In this document: piece after piece, positions 18,229 through 27,753 of the stretch
How the letters are laid out: each line of letters begins with the position of its first letter
Numbering within the stretch: the stretch's first letter is position 1
Source: Hymenobacter negativus
Lineage (GTDB): Bacteria; Bacteroidota; Bacteroidia; Cytophagales; Hymenobacteraceae
Direction of reading: 5' to 3'
NCBI RefSeq assembly: GCF_017571495.1
Contig: NZ_JAGETZ010000005.1
Span: 310,001-374,000 of the forward strand
DNA length: 64,000 nucleotides
The notes under the pieces: model-generated
Told to the model about the DNA's origin: nothing
Database searches by the model: none
Seen by the model: only the letters and a program-made list of their open reading frames with translations
Position numbers and translations under genes: made by a program

Positions 18229-19228
18229 AAGCCCGCGCAATCAGTTCCGATTTTAGCTCCAGGCTGTGGGCGGGCAGCACCGGCTTGTGCTTGATAATGG
18301 CTTGAAACAGAATGCGCGCTGCCTCCTTACCAATGGCATAGGCCGGCTGGGTGATGGTGGTGAGGCTAGGAGCGAGTAGTGACGCGGTTTCCATGTTGGA
18401 GAACCCTACAATTTTGATGTCCTGTGGAATGGCGCGGCCCAGGCGCTGGCAGGCCAGGTAGCTGCTCAGGGCCAGGCGCTCGACTGCGGCAAAGATGCCG
18501 TCGATTTCCGGCCGCTGCTCCAGCAGTTGGGTAATGCGGCGCAGGTTGTTGTCGTTCGAGCCCCGGCCGTTCAGCACCAGGCCCGCGTCGAAGGGAATGC
18601 GGTGGGCTTCGAGGGCCGCTTGGTAGCCTTTCAGGCGCTTGCTGCCGATGGACAGGCTTTCCGAAACCAGCAGATGAGCGATGGTGCGGCAGCCGGCCTT
18701 GATGAGGTGCTCAGTGGCCTGGTAGCTGCTGGCGTAGTCGTCGGTGGTGACGGTGGCCGTGCGCAGCGTTTCGCTTACGCGGTCGAATTGCACGATGGGC
18801 ACGCCCAGCAGCTTGAGTTTTTCGAGGTGGCCCACGCCGCGCGTGCCACTGGCCAGGGCCAGCAGGATGCCATCGACCCGGCCGCTGGTGAGGTATTTCG
18901 TCACGGCTTTCTCCTGCTCGCCGCTGTCGTGGGTGAGGTAGATGAGGACGTGGTAGCCGTTCTGCTGCGCCACTTCTTCGATGCCGTTGATGGCGAGCGA
19001 AAAGAAATGGTTGTCGAGCTGGGGCAGGATAACGGCAATTGTTTTGGTGACGTTGTTGCGCAAGCTGCCCGCAAACGGATTGGGCTGGTAGTTGAGCTGG
19101 CGGGCCACCGTCTGCACCCGCTCCCGGGTGGCTGTGCTGATTTCGTAGCTGTCGCGCATGGCCCGCGATACTGTGGACGAGGACAGGCCGAGCTCGCCGG
19201 CCAGCTGCCTAAGGTTAACAAAGCTCAT
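18206..19228 (-). CDS. LacI-family transcriptional regulator
   Basis: 340 residues from ATG 19228, which directly starts the HTH (VNLRQLAGELGLSSSTVSRA). The frame extends to 19309 but those residues look like untranslated leader. The hinge is LNYQPNPFAGSLRNN and the effector domain includes KTIAVILPQLDNHFF and VGFSNMETASLLAPS. It is convergent with, and overlaps by 23 bp, the LacI gene on the plus strand. The two proteins differ enough to be separate regulators and not a recent duplication. Its targets may include the neighbouring SusCD locus or GH genes; candidate operators with the core GNAANCGNTTNC occur at 22862, 36708 and 46570. Confidence 0.92.
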   Translation of the reverse strand: MSFVNLRQLAGELGLSSSTVSRAMRDSYEISTATRERVQTVARQLNYQPNPFAGSLRNNVTKTIAVILPQLDNHFFSLAINGIEEVAQQNGYHVLIYLTHDSGEQEKAVTKYLTSGRVDGILLALASGTRGVGHLEKLKLLGVPIVQFDRVSETLRTATVTTDDYASSYQATEHLIKAGCRTIAHLLVSESLSIGSKRLKGYQAALEAHRIPFDAGLVLNGRGSNDNNLRRITQLLEQRPEIDGIFAAVERLALSSYLACQRLGRAIPQDIKIVGFSNMETASLLAPSLTTITQPAYAIGKEAARILFQAIIKHKPVLPAHSLELKSELIARASTAGPLR

Positions 19229-19837
19229 GATACTGGGTGGGAAGTGGCAGTTGGGAGGTTGGCGTCGCGCCGGGCCATTGGCCGCCAGCGCTACTGTTAC
19301 CTTCCACAAAAATCCCCGCCACGCCAGCTCAGCCCTTGCTCATTTCTTACACGTATTGTTCAACGAGTGAAATTTACACAACAATTTGTAGGTCAACATT
19401 TAGGGTAATCATTAGGCTCGACCTATGAGCAGCTCATTTTCGATTTTATAACAAGGCTTTTGAGTTTGTTTCCATTCAGAAAGCGTTTAACTGATAGCTA
19501 TGCAAAGCTCAGTGCCTCATCTCGCACGTCGCCTCAATACTTAATTCGAGTTGTGGACTAGCCGCGTAGCGGCGACAGGTTGGTAGAGCATAGGCGACGA
19601 CAAGCAAAAAGCCGCGTAGCGGTGACAGAGTACCGGCTGGGTCTGTCACCGCTACGCGGCTCGTTTTACCCTGGGTAGGTTGCTGCAAACCTGTCGCCGC
19701 GCTACGGATAGCCCGCAACTCGGATTAAGTAATAAATCGGCTGGGATGTAGACCGTGCCTTCTCACGTCTCTTCATCGGACTCCCACACCACTTCATGAC
19801 GAGTGTTGAGACGTATTCCCGAATAGCACTGCTTTGC
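19229..19837. other. 609-bp non-coding region between LacI gene and hybrid sensor
   Basis: No credible ORF. It holds the upstream region of the minus-strand LacI gene, an AT-richer stretch (about 19360-19500) and the nested palindrome at 19538-19731. The hybrid sensor gene ends at its right border, so the right part is a downstream region. Confidence 0.7.
19538..19731. repeat. 194-bp nested inverted repeat (MITE-like)
   Basis: Three nested inverted pairs share one centre. The outer pair is 19538-19557 with 19712-19731 (TACTTAATTCGAGTTGTGGA, two mismatches). The middle pair is 19561-19581 with about 19688-19708 (GCCGCGTAGCGGCGACAGG, small indel). The inner pair is 19610-19629 with 19642-19661 (perfect 20-bp arms beginning AGCCGCGTAGCGGTGACAGA, 12-bp loop). 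No ORF inside. It looks like a non-autonomous palindromic element or a remnant of tandem insertions. Confidence 0.75.
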
Positions 19838-22636
19838 TTAAGGTGTGGCCGAAACGTGTAGCGCCCGAAACTCTGATGGCGACAGTTGGTAGCGCGCCCG
19901 GAAGCTGGTGGAGAAATAAGAAGGAGAGGAGAAGCCTAGCTCGTAGGCCACATCCGCTACGGTGCGCTGCTCATCCAGCAGCAATTCCCGGGCCTTGGTC
20001 AGGCGCAGGCTCTGGATAAAATCGGTGACGCCGGTGCCCAGCACGGCCTTCACCTTGCGGTAGAGCTGCATGCGCGAAATGCCCAGGGCACGGGCCACAT
20101 CCTCTACACTCAGGTCGGTTTTGGTGAGGTTGGCTTCCACCACGGCGGTCAGGTCGAAGAGAAATTTTTGGTCGGGGCTGGCGGGCGCTACGGTGACGGT
20201 ATCCAGGCTCAACTCGCGGCGGAAATGCTCGCGCTGCCGGGCGCGGTTGCTGAGCAGCGTGCGCGCGCTTTCGAGCAGGAAAGCCGGGTTGAACGGTTTG
20301 GTGAGATATAAGTCGGCGCCGGCCTGCACGCCCTCCAACTGCTGCTCTGCTGCCAAGCGGGCTGTGAGCAGCACCACCGGAATGTGCGAGGTACGCCAGT
20401 CGGCCCGCAGTTGGGCCACTACTTCCAGCCCGCTCAGGCCAGGCATCATCACGTCGCATACTATCAGGTCCGGAATTAGCTCTGTGGCCAGCCGGAAGCC
20501 GCTGTGGCCGTCGGTAGCCGTCTGCACCCGGAAATCGTTGCGCAGCTTGCGGGCCAGAAAATCGTTGACTTCGGCGTTGTCCTCAATCACGAGCACCAGC
20601 GTGTCGCTGGCGGGTTCAGCTGCCGCCATTGCGACTTCGTTGCCGAATTCAGCTGACAGTGGCTCCGGTTCAGCCAGTGTGATTGTGGGCAAGTGGGCCG
20701 GGTCGCTGGCACGCAATTCCATTGGCAATTCCCGCGGCACAGTCACAGTGAAAGTGCTGCCTTGGCCCGGCTGACTGCTGAGCGTGAGCTGGCCCTGGTG
20801 CAGTCGCACCAGCCCGTGCGCCAACGCCAGGCCCATGCCCGAACCCTTGGCCACTGCGCCCTGCTCACCCTGATAAAACCACTCGAACACGTGCGCCCGG
20901 TCCCGCGCGCTGATACCAGGGCCGGTGTCGGCTACGCTCACGCGCCAGGCACGGCCGCCCTCAACGGCTTGCAGGCTCACGGTAATCTGGCCCTGTTCGG
21001 GCGTGAACTTCAGAGCATTGGACAGCAGGTTGAGGAAAACCTTGTCCAGTAGGTTCGCATCGAACCAAGCCATCAACTCTGCCTCAGCAGCCATGAAACG
21101 GAACTGCACACCACGCAGCCGGGCGGGCTTTTCAAATGCCTCCACAATTTCGTGCACGAAGGCCACCAGGTTGCTTTCGGTGGCGCGCACAGCCATTTTG
21201 CCCACTTCAATCTTCCGGAAATCTAGCAGTTGGTTCACCAGTTGCAACAGCCGCTGGGTGTTGCGCTGCACCAGCGCCAGGTCCTGCCGCTGTGCCCCCG
21301 ACAGGTCTGAACTGCTGCTGAGCAGCTCCTCCACCGGCCCCATGATGAGGGTGAGCGGCGTGCGCAACTCGTGCGAGAAATTGGTGAAGAAGTGCAGCTT
21401 GGCCTCGGTATCGGCGCGGGCCTGTTCGGCCAAGGCCTGAATCTGGTTGCGCTGCTGGCTGATTTCCTCGTTCTGCTGCTGCAGCTGACGGTTGATTTTA
21501 TCATTCTCGGCGTTTTGCAGGGCCAGCTGGTGGTTTATCAGGCGGTTTCTGCGGGCCGAGCGCCAGGCCACCGCACCCAGTACCAAGGCCCCAAGCAAGG
21601 TGGCCAGCAGCACATAAAGCACCGTGCGCTGGCTGGCGTAGGTGGCGCGCAAGCCCTGGAGCAGGCCGTGCTGCAGCTCAATATCCGTTTGCTGGGTGAG
21701 AATTTTCTCGCGCTGCTGCATCATCATGCCCACATTGGTCGAGTCGATAACCACCGTGCTCAGCTTGTTTTCGCGCTGGAAGGGCTGATGATTGAGGATA
21801 CGCAGCGCCGTGCGAATGGCGTCTTCCCCGGCCGGCGAGTACAGCAGCGAGGCCTTAAATACGCCCTGTTCCACCAACTCCAGTGCCAACCCGTCGACCC
21901 CAATAATGCCCACTTTCTTCGTAAGTCCTAAGTGCTGAAGTACTTCGGCGGCGGCTTTGCCCATGTTGTCGTTGTGGGCGAAGATGAGCGCGGCCTCTGG
22001 GTGGGCCAGCAGCGCGGCTTGCAACGGCGCTTTCAGGGTGGTAATGTTCCAGTTGCCCGTGACCTCCGCTGCCACGTGCATAGTGGGATAGGCTGCCATG
22101 CCCAGCGCAAAACCCTGGTGTCGCCCGGCCGTCGCCGACGACTTTCGCGCCCCGGTCAACTCAATCACGCTGCCATGCTCGTGCAGCAGGCTGGCAGCGT
22201 AGCGGGCGGCCGTCTGGCCAACCTCCACGTTGTCGCCACCCACGTAGGCCGTGAACTGCTGCGAGGTAATGCGGCGGTCGAGCAGCAGCACGGGGATGCC
22301 AGTCTGATAAGCCGCTTCCACAGCTGGGGTCACGGGTCCGGGCTCGTAAGGAGATACAATCAGTAGGTCGATGCCACCGCGCACCAACTCGTTGATTTGC
22401 TGGCTCTGGCGCTGGCTGTTATCCTTGGCGTCCAGCATGCGCAGCTCCACTTCGGGATGGAAGCTCAGCTCGCGCTCCATGCCGGCCAGCACCGCCTGCC
22501 GCCAGATGCCCTGCGTGCTACACTGCGAAAAACCAATGCGGTAGGCGTGCGGCCTGGCTGGCTCGGCGCACCCGCCCAGCAGCGCCCACACCGTCAATAA
22601 CAACGCCCATACTCGAAAGCTACTCCTACTAATCAC
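19838..22636 (-). CDS. Hybrid two-component system sensor/regulator with periplasmic-binding-protein sensor
   Basis: A one-protein signalling system of about 932 residues. The start is uncertain because there is no ATG: GTG 22636 gives VISRSSFRVW then a hydrophobic segment, while a TTG at 22666 would add 10 residues, and the numbering here counts from that TTG. Domains: signal segment with LGGC near 33, type I periplasmic sugar-binding domain (about 42-310; YRIGFSQCSTQGIW, HNDNMGKA, IGVDGLALELV), TM at about 348-368, HisKA with His432 (FFTNFSHELRTP), HATPase (about 535-645), receiver with Asp738 and Lys790, and an AraC HTH (about 840-935). The binding-protein sensor resembles the fructose-sensing BT1754 type, so the ligand is probably a monosaccharide. 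It is divergent from SusC with about 330 bp between and probably activates that locus. Confidence 0.93.
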   Translation of the reverse strand: MISRSSFRVWALLLTVWALLGGCAEPARPHAYRIGFSQCSTQGIWRQAVLAGMERELSFHPEVELRMLDAKDNSQRQSQQINELVRGGIDLLIVSPYEPGPVTPAVEAAYQTGIPVLLLDRRITSQQFTAYVGGDNVEVGQTAARYAASLLHEHGSVIELTGARKSSATAGRHQGFALGMAAYPTMHVAAEVTGNWNITTLKAPLQAALLAHPEAALIFAHNDNMGKAAAEVLQHLGLTKKVGIIGVDGLALELVEQGVFKASLLYSPAGEDAIRTALRILNHQPFQRENKLSTVVIDSTNVGMMMQQREKILTQQTDIELQHGLLQGLRATYASQRTVLYVLLATLLGALVLGAVAWRSARRNRLINHQLALQNAENDKINRQLQQQNEEISQQRNQIQALAEQARADTEAKLHFFTNFSHELRTPLTLIMGPVEELLSSSSDLSGAQRQDLALVQRNTQRLLQLVNQLLDFRKIEVGKMAVRATESNLVAFVHEIVEAFEKPARLRGVQFRFMAAEAELMAWFDANLLDKVFLNLLSNALKFTPEQGQITVSLQAVEGGRAWRVSVADTGPGISARDRAHVFEWFYQGEQGAVAKGSGMGLALAHGLVRLHQGQLTLSSQPGQGSTFTVTVPRELPMELRASDPAHLPTITLAEPEPLSAEFGNEVAMAAAEPASDTLVLVIEDNAEVNDFLARKLRNDFRVQTATDGHSGFRLATELIPDLIVCDVMMPGLSGLEVVAQLRADWRTSHIPVVLLTARLAAEQQLEGVQAGADLYLTKPFNPAFLLESARTLLSNRARQREHFRRELSLDTVTVAPASPDQKFLFDLTAVVEANLTKTDLSVEDVARALGISRMQLYRKVKAVLGTGVTDFIQSLRLTKARELLLDEQRTVADVAYELGFSSPSYFSTSFRARYQLSPSEFRALHVSATP

Positions 22637-22968
22637 GGGTAATCCTAAAATGTCGGGGGAAGCCAATGGCCCGACTTACCCAAATATACACCCGTCTTTC
22701 GGAGGGCTGGCTAGTGTTGGGCTCGAATTGCGGCGGTACTGGCGCTACGGTTCTCTTTCCGGGCTTTTAGCTAATGCAACCAGGCATTGGCTTCTGTGAT
22801 GTGTGTTTCGTTTGATTGAATGTATATGCCTGTAATAAAGGTATTTATATCAAATTTTTACGTAAACGATTCCGTAAAAAAACGTTTTTTCTGTTCCATG
22901 AGCAGGGGCAGGGCTTCTTTATTTACTGAATAAATGAGCCCTCACTCACCATAATAATCCCACCAATT
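22637..22968. promoter_or_regulatory. Divergent promoter region between hybrid sensor and SusC
   Basis: About 330 bp, AT-rich near 22800-22900, between divergent genes. It contains the operator-like sequence at 22862-22873 (96 bp before the SusC ATG). No ORF. Promoter elements could not be fixed confidently. Confidence 0.6.
22862..22873. promoter_or_regulatory. LacI-type operator-like site upstream of SusC
   Basis: GTAAACGATTCC fits the LacI-family pattern GNAANCGNTTNC. Very similar sites lie before the lipoprotein lyase-like gene (36708, GCAAACGGTTCC) and the GH10 gene (46570, GCAATCGGTTTC). Extended match with 36708: CG(T/C)AAACG(A/G)TTCCGTAAA. Confidence 0.5.
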
Positions 22969-25900
22969 ATGCAAAAACTTCGTCTCCTTATTGGGCTGCT
23001 AGCGTTCCTGGGAACGTTTGTGGCCCATGCACAGACCCGGCAAGTGTCCGGGCGGGTTCTCAGTGCGACTGATAAAATGCCTTTGCCCGGTGTGTCGGTG
23101 CTGCTGAAAGGCACTACCACGGGCAGCAGCACCAACGCGGCCGGCGAATTTGAGCTGAGTGTGCCGGCTAATGGCAGTGGCACGCTCGTGTTCTCCTTTG
23201 TGGGCTTCGAATCAGTAGAGCAGCCGCTGGGTTCCTCGGCCTCCATCAACGTGCAGCTGAAAGAACAGGCCCAGGACCTGAACGAAGTGGTGGTGGTGGG
23301 CTATGGCACCCAGCGCAAGCGCGACATCACGGGCTCAGTGGCCTCCATTTCGGCCGAGCAGGTGGCCGAAACGCCTATCGCCCGCGCCGACCAGATTTTG
23401 CAGGGCCGCGTAAGCGGCGTGCAGGTGACCCAAACCAACTCGGAGCCGGGCGGCAACGTGTCTATCCGCATCCGGGGCACCAACTCCATCAACACCGGCA
23501 ACGAGCCACTGTTTGTGGTCGACGGCTTTCCCGGCGCAGGCGACCTGAACTCCATCAATCCCAGCGATATCGAGAGCGTGGAGGTGCTGAAAGATGCCTC
23601 GGCTACTGCTATTTACGGCTCGCGCGGAGCCAATGGCGTGGTGCTCATTACCACCAAAAAAGGCAAAGTGGGCAAAGGCACCATCAACCTGGAAGCCTAC
23701 ACCGGCGCGCAGATTGTGCGGCACAAGTACGAGCTGATGAACGCCAAGGAATTTGCGCAGTACCTGAACGAGGTGAATCCCGGCACCGGGGTTGGTGCCA
23801 TCCCGCAGCCATACCGGCAGGGGCAAATTGACTCGATGGGGGAGGGTACCGACTGGCAGGACGCCATTCTGCGCCCGGCCCGCATGAGCAACTACCAGCT
23901 GGCCTTCAACGGCGGCTCGGAAGAAACGCGGTATAATTTGAGTTTCAACTATTTTGACCAAGAAGGCATCGTGCTGAATTCGGGTTTCCAGCGGGCCACG
24001 GTGCGTCTGAACCTGAACCGAAAAATCAGCCAGAAGCTAAGCTTTGATTTTTCGAGCCAGCTGGCGGGTACCTTCGAGAAGCGCGCCTTTGCCAACTCCT
24101 CGGGTGGCAGCAACGGCGGCGTGATTCTGGATGCCCTGCGCTTCAGCCCCATCAACCCGGTGCGCGACGCGGCCGGCAACTATACCTACTCCAACACGCC
24201 GCTGCCTTACGTAGAAGACGTGGGCAACCCCGTGGCCTACGCCGAAAAAGCCAAGGACCACCGCACCACGGCACGGGGCCTTTTCAACGTGGCGGGTAAC
24301 TACGAAATCCTGCCCGGCCTGACCCTGCGCGTGACCGGCGGCCTCGACTACACCAACAACCAGCAGGACGTGTACCGGCCATCGGATATCTACCTCGGCC
24401 GCCTCACCAACGGCTCGGCCAACCGCGTGCAAACCAACCGTTACAGCTGGCTGAACGAGAATACGCTGACCTACGACAAGAAGCTGAACGAGAATAACGC
24501 CCTCAACGTGGTGGTGGGCCTCACCGAGCAGCAGTTTCTGGGCAACGACTTCAGCGCCACGGCCAATGGCTTCTTTACCAACACGCTGGGGTCCGACAAC
24601 TTAGCGCTGGGTTCTAATATTCAGACGCCTAACTCGGGCAAGTTCACCAACTCGCTGGCCTCGTACTTCGGCCGCGTCAACTACCGGCTGTTCGAGCGCT
24701 ACCTGTTCACGGCTACGCTGCGGGCCGACGGCTCGTCGCGCTTTGGTAAGAACAACAAGTGGGGCTATTTTCCCTCGGCGGCCTTCGCTTACCGGCTGAT
24801 TGACGAGAAGTTCATGTCGGGCTTCACGGCCATCAGTGACCTGAAGCTGCGCGTGGGCTTCGGGGTGACGGGCAACCAGGAAATCAATAACTACCAGTCC
24901 TTGGCGCGTTACGACGTGGGCTCCTACGCCTCGGGCAGCACGCGCCTGGTGGGCTTGGTGCCGGCCAACATCGTGAATCCGGACTTGCGCTGGGAATCGA
25001 CGGCGGCCACCAACGTGGGCATCGACGCAGCTTTCCTGCAAAATCGCATCACCTTCACGGCCGACGCCTACTACAAGAAAACCACCGACTTGCTGCTGCG
25101 CGTGGCCACGCCCCGCACCACCGGCTACGCCGATATTCTGCTGAACGCCGGCAGCGTGGAAAACAAGGGCCTGGAATTCGCCCTCAATACCACCAACTTC
25201 GACAGCAAGGCTTTTGGCTGGAAAACCAATCTCAACCTTTCCCTCAACCGCAACAAGGTGCTCGACCTGTACAGCGTGAGCGAGCTGCCGGTGGGCGCTT
25301 CCAGCTCCAGCCTGTTTGTGGGCGCGGGCCTGGGCCAGACCAGCATTCTGCGCGAGGGCGAGCCCATCGGCTCGTTCTACGGCAACGTGTTTGACGGCAT
25401 CTGGCAGACCCAGGACGAAATTGCGGCCAGCGGCACCCGCGACAACGTGCGCCCCGGCGACCCGCGCTACGTGGACCGCAACGGCGACGGCGTGGTCAAC
25501 CTCTTTGACCGCGTCATCATCGGCCGCGCCCAGCCCGATTTCATCTACGGCGTCACCAACAACTTCACCGTGGGCGGTTTTAGCTTGAGCGTATTTATCC
25601 AAGGCGTGCAGGGCTCGGATGTGTTGAACCTGAACCGCTACGAGTTGGAATCCGGCATCACGACCACTAATAAGCTCAAAACGGTAGTTGACCGCTGGAC
25701 GCCTACCAACCCCAGCAACACCCTGGCGCGGGCGGGCAGCACCATCCGCCGCAGCACCGGCATCGTGAGCGACGTGGTGGAGGACGGCAGCTTCGTGCGC
25801 CTCAAAACCGTGACCCTGGGCTACACCCTGCCCAAGTTTGGCAAAGCCGTGAAATCGGCCAGCGTGTACATCACCGCCCAAAACCTCGTCACGCTAACCA

Positions 25901-26022
25901 AATACACCGGCTTCGACCCCGAGGTAAACTCCTTCGGCCGCGACAACCTGAGTCTGAACACCGACTACAACGCCTACCCCAGCACCCGCACCTTCATCGC
26001 AGGGCTGAAGATTGGGTTTTAA
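22969..26022 (+). CDS. SusC/RagA-family TonB-linked outer membrane protein
   Basis: 1017 residues. The signal peptide is MQKLRLLIGLLAFLGTFVAHA. A carboxypeptidase-regulatory-like domain follows (about 25-100; VSGRVLSATDKMPLPGVSVL), then the TonB box LNEVVVVGYGTQ. The plug domain (about 115-225) ends in the SusC signature YGSRGANGVVLITTKKG, and the beta-barrel runs to the terminal IAGLKIGF. It imports oligosaccharides across the outer membrane with TonB energy and forms a complex with the SusD protein encoded 90 bp downstream. A perfect 45-bp hairpin of the palindromic repeat family begins immediately after its stop codon and separates it from susD. A LacI-like operator sequence lies 96 bp before its start, and the divergent hybrid sensor is probably its activator. 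Confidence 0.97.
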   Translation: MQKLRLLIGLLAFLGTFVAHAQTRQVSGRVLSATDKMPLPGVSVLLKGTTTGSSTNAAGEFELSVPANGSGTLVFSFVGFESVEQPLGSSASINVQLKEQAQDLNEVVVVGYGTQRKRDITGSVASISAEQVAETPIARADQILQGRVSGVQVTQTNSEPGGNVSIRIRGTNSINTGNEPLFVVDGFPGAGDLNSINPSDIESVEVLKDASATAIYGSRGANGVVLITTKKGKVGKGTINLEAYTGAQIVRHKYELMNAKEFAQYLNEVNPGTGVGAIPQPYRQGQIDSMGEGTDWQDAILRPARMSNYQLAFNGGSEETRYNLSFNYFDQEGIVLNSGFQRATVRLNLNRKISQKLSFDFSSQLAGTFEKRAFANSSGGSNGGVILDALRFSPINPVRDAAGNYTYSNTPLPYVEDVGNPVAYAEKAKDHRTTARGLFNVAGNYEILPGLTLRVTGGLDYTNNQQDVYRPSDIYLGRLTNGSANRVQTNRYSWLNENTLTYDKKLNENNALNVVVGLTEQQFLGNDFSATANGFFTNTLGSDNLALGSNIQTPNSGKFTNSLASYFGRVNYRLFERYLFTATLRADGSSRFGKNNKWGYFPSAAFAYRLIDEKFMSGFTAISDLKLRVGFGVTGNQEINNYQSLARYDVGSYASGSTRLVGLVPANIVNPDLRWESTAATNVGIDAAFLQNRITFTADAYYKKTTDLLLRVATPRTTGYADILLNAGSVENKGLEFALNTTNFDSKAFGWKTNLNLSLNRNKVLDLYSVSELPVGASSSSLFVGAGLGQTSILREGEPIGSFYGNVFDGIWQTQDEIAASGTRDNVRPGDPRYVDRNGDGVVNLFDRVIIGRAQPDFIYGVTNNFTVGGFSLSVFIQGVQGSDVLNLNRYELESGITTTNKLKTVVDRWTPTNPSNTLARAGSTIRRSTGIVSDVVEDGSFVRLKTVTLGYTLPKFGKAVKSASVYITAQNLVTLTKYTGFDPEVNSFGRDNLSLNTDYNAYPSTRTFIAGLKIGF

Positions 26023-26067
26023 CCTCACCCCCGGCCCCTCTCCCGCGGAGAGGGGCCGGGGGTGAGG
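26023..26067. repeat. Perfect palindromic repeat PR-3 between SusC and SusD
   Basis: Two perfect 21-bp arms (CCTCACCCCCGGCCCCTCTCC and its complement) with a 3-base loop, starting on the base after the SusC stop. In RNA this is a very stable hairpin without a following T-run. Its terminal GTG (26062) is in frame with SusD. Confidence 0.95.
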
Positions 26068-26112
26068 TTCCGCCGGCTGCGCCGCCTAACAATTATTAAC
26101 TCCAGACTTCCC

Positions 26113-27540
26113 ATGAAAAAAAATATCCTGTTCCTGAGCTTGCTAACCCTGAGCCTGACGCTGGGTTCCTGCGAGAAATTTCTGGAAGAGAAGCCCTATG
26201 ACTTTCTCGCTGCCGAAAACTTTTACCAGAACGAGGGCGACGCCATTGCCGGCCTCAACGGGGTGTTCAACGCCCTGCTGCCCCAGACCTACTACGGCCG
26301 CACGGGCTGGCAAATCACCGAGCTGCCGGCCGAGCTGATTCGGGTGGGCTCCAGCACCGACGAGCGGGCCCAGCTCTCGCGCTTCACCTTCACGCCCACC
26401 AACACGGAAATCAACAGCTGGTGGACCAACTCGTACCGGATGATAAACCGGGCCAACGACGTGATTGAGAAGGTACCCGCTATCAGCATGGATGCCACCC
26501 GCAAGGCCAACATCATCGGCAACGCCCGTTTCCTGCGGGCGCAGGGCTATTTCGATTTGGTGCGCTGCTTCGGCGATGTACCCCTGGTGACGGCCACCGT
26601 GAAAGGCCCTACCGACGACCTGCGGCCCACCCGCACGCCGCTGGCGCAGGTGTACAACCAAATTATCGAGGACCTGCAGTTTGCCGAGGCCAACTGCTAC
26701 GCCGAAAACCAAATTCCGGCCGGTGAAAAGGGCCGCGTGTCGAAGGGTGCGGCGGCGGCCGTGCTGGCCAAGGTGTACATTACCCGCGCCACCACCAGCG
26801 CCGCTTTGGGCACCGACAACCAGAGCGGCCTGGATGCCTGCAACCGCGTGATTAATTCGGGCTTATACAGCCTGCTGCCGGTGTACGGCGACGTGTTTAA
26901 CCCCGACAAGGAGAACGGACCGGAGCACATCTTCAGCATCCAGTTCGACCTGCCGCCAAACACGGGCAACATCATTGTGCGGCAGTTTTTGCCCTCGCAA
27001 CTGGCCGGCCTGGGCACTTTCACGGTGGAAGACAGCCTCGTGCGCTCCTACCGCACCACCGACGTGCGCCGGGCCTGGAACATCAGCAACATGGCCGGCA
27101 CCACCACGCTGGCCCGCTACTACTTCAACAAGTTTCGGGACGACAAGCGCATCGTGAACGACTCGCGCGCCAACTACCTCATCACCCGCTTCGCCGACAT
27201 TCTGCTGCTGCAATCGGAGGCCCGCAACAATCTCAACCCCAACGACCCGCTGAAATACGAAGGCTACAACCGGGTGCGCCAGCGTGCCGGCCTGCCCCAG
27301 TGGGCCAATACTCGTGTCACCACCAAAGATGCCTTCGTGGACATGCTGGTGCGTGAGCGCGGCTGGGAGCTGGTGCAGGAAGGCCACCGCTGGTTCGACC
27401 TCGTGCGCCTGAACCGCCTGCAGGAGCGGGAGCGCGCCATCTTCAACCGCACGGTGGACAACAAGTACCTGCTTTTTCCTATTCCGCAGCCAGAGCTGAT
27501 TCTAAACCCCAATCTGACACAAAATCCGGGGTACAACTAA
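26113..27540 (+). CDS. SusD/RagB-family surface glycan-binding lipoprotein
   Basis: 475 residues from ATG 26113. The lipoprotein signal MKKNILFLSLLTLSLTLGSC has its lipobox Cys at residue 20; the frame also runs in from a GTG at 26062 in the repeat, adding VRFRRLRRLTIINSRLP. SusD features: FLEEKPYDFLAAENFY near the mature N-terminus, helical TPR-like units with NARFLRAQGYFDLVRCFGDVPLV (about 140-165) and a C-terminal part with FADILLLQSEARN, LVRERGWELVQEGHRWFDLVRL and LFPIPQPELILNPNL. It binds oligosaccharides at the cell surface and lids the SusC barrel. It follows SusC after a 90-bp gap containing a perfect hairpin, which may lower its expression or protect the upstream message. Confidence 0.97.
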   Translation: MKKNILFLSLLTLSLTLGSCEKFLEEKPYDFLAAENFYQNEGDAIAGLNGVFNALLPQTYYGRTGWQITELPAELIRVGSSTDERAQLSRFTFTPTNTEINSWWTNSYRMINRANDVIEKVPAISMDATRKANIIGNARFLRAQGYFDLVRCFGDVPLVTATVKGPTDDLRPTRTPLAQVYNQIIEDLQFAEANCYAENQIPAGEKGRVSKGAAAAVLAKVYITRATTSAALGTDNQSGLDACNRVINSGLYSLLPVYGDVFNPDKENGPEHIFSIQFDLPPNTGNIIVRQFLPSQLAGLGTFTVEDSLVRSYRTTDVRRAWNISNMAGTTTLARYYFNKFRDDKRIVNDSRANYLITRFADILLLQSEARNNLNPNDPLKYEGYNRVRQRAGLPQWANTRVTTKDAFVDMLVRERGWELVQEGHRWFDLVRLNRLQERERAIFNRTVDNKYLLFPIPQPELILNPNLTQNPGYN

Positions 27541-27556
27541 CGGCGCAGACGGGTGG

Positions 27557-27715
27557 CCTCACCCCCTGACCCCCTCTCCGATAGAGAGGGGACACCGGCC
27601 TTAATTATGTCAAAAATCGTCCGGCTTCCCTCTCCATCGGAGAGGGGCTGGAGGTGAGGCCACCCGTCTGCGCCATCCAACTCCCCTCTCCGCGGGAGAG
27701 GGGCCGGGGGTGAGG
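27557..27715. repeat. Composite palindromic repeat PR-4 (three units)
   Basis: Left-hand unit at 27557-27596, a right-hand unit ending GGAGGTGAGG at 27659, and a further right-hand unit ending GGGGGTGAGG at 27715. The array fills the gap between SusD and the lyase gene. The final GTG (27710) is out of frame with that gene. Confidence 0.85.
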
Positions 27716-27753
27716 CCCCACGTCCGCGTCATCAAATCAATAACTACTTAACA

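Noticed and set aside
24601..25881. Long minus-strand ORF (426 codons) opposite SusC
   Set aside because: Shadow of a GC-rich gene in another frame; Ala/Gly/His/Val-rich translation without any family motif.
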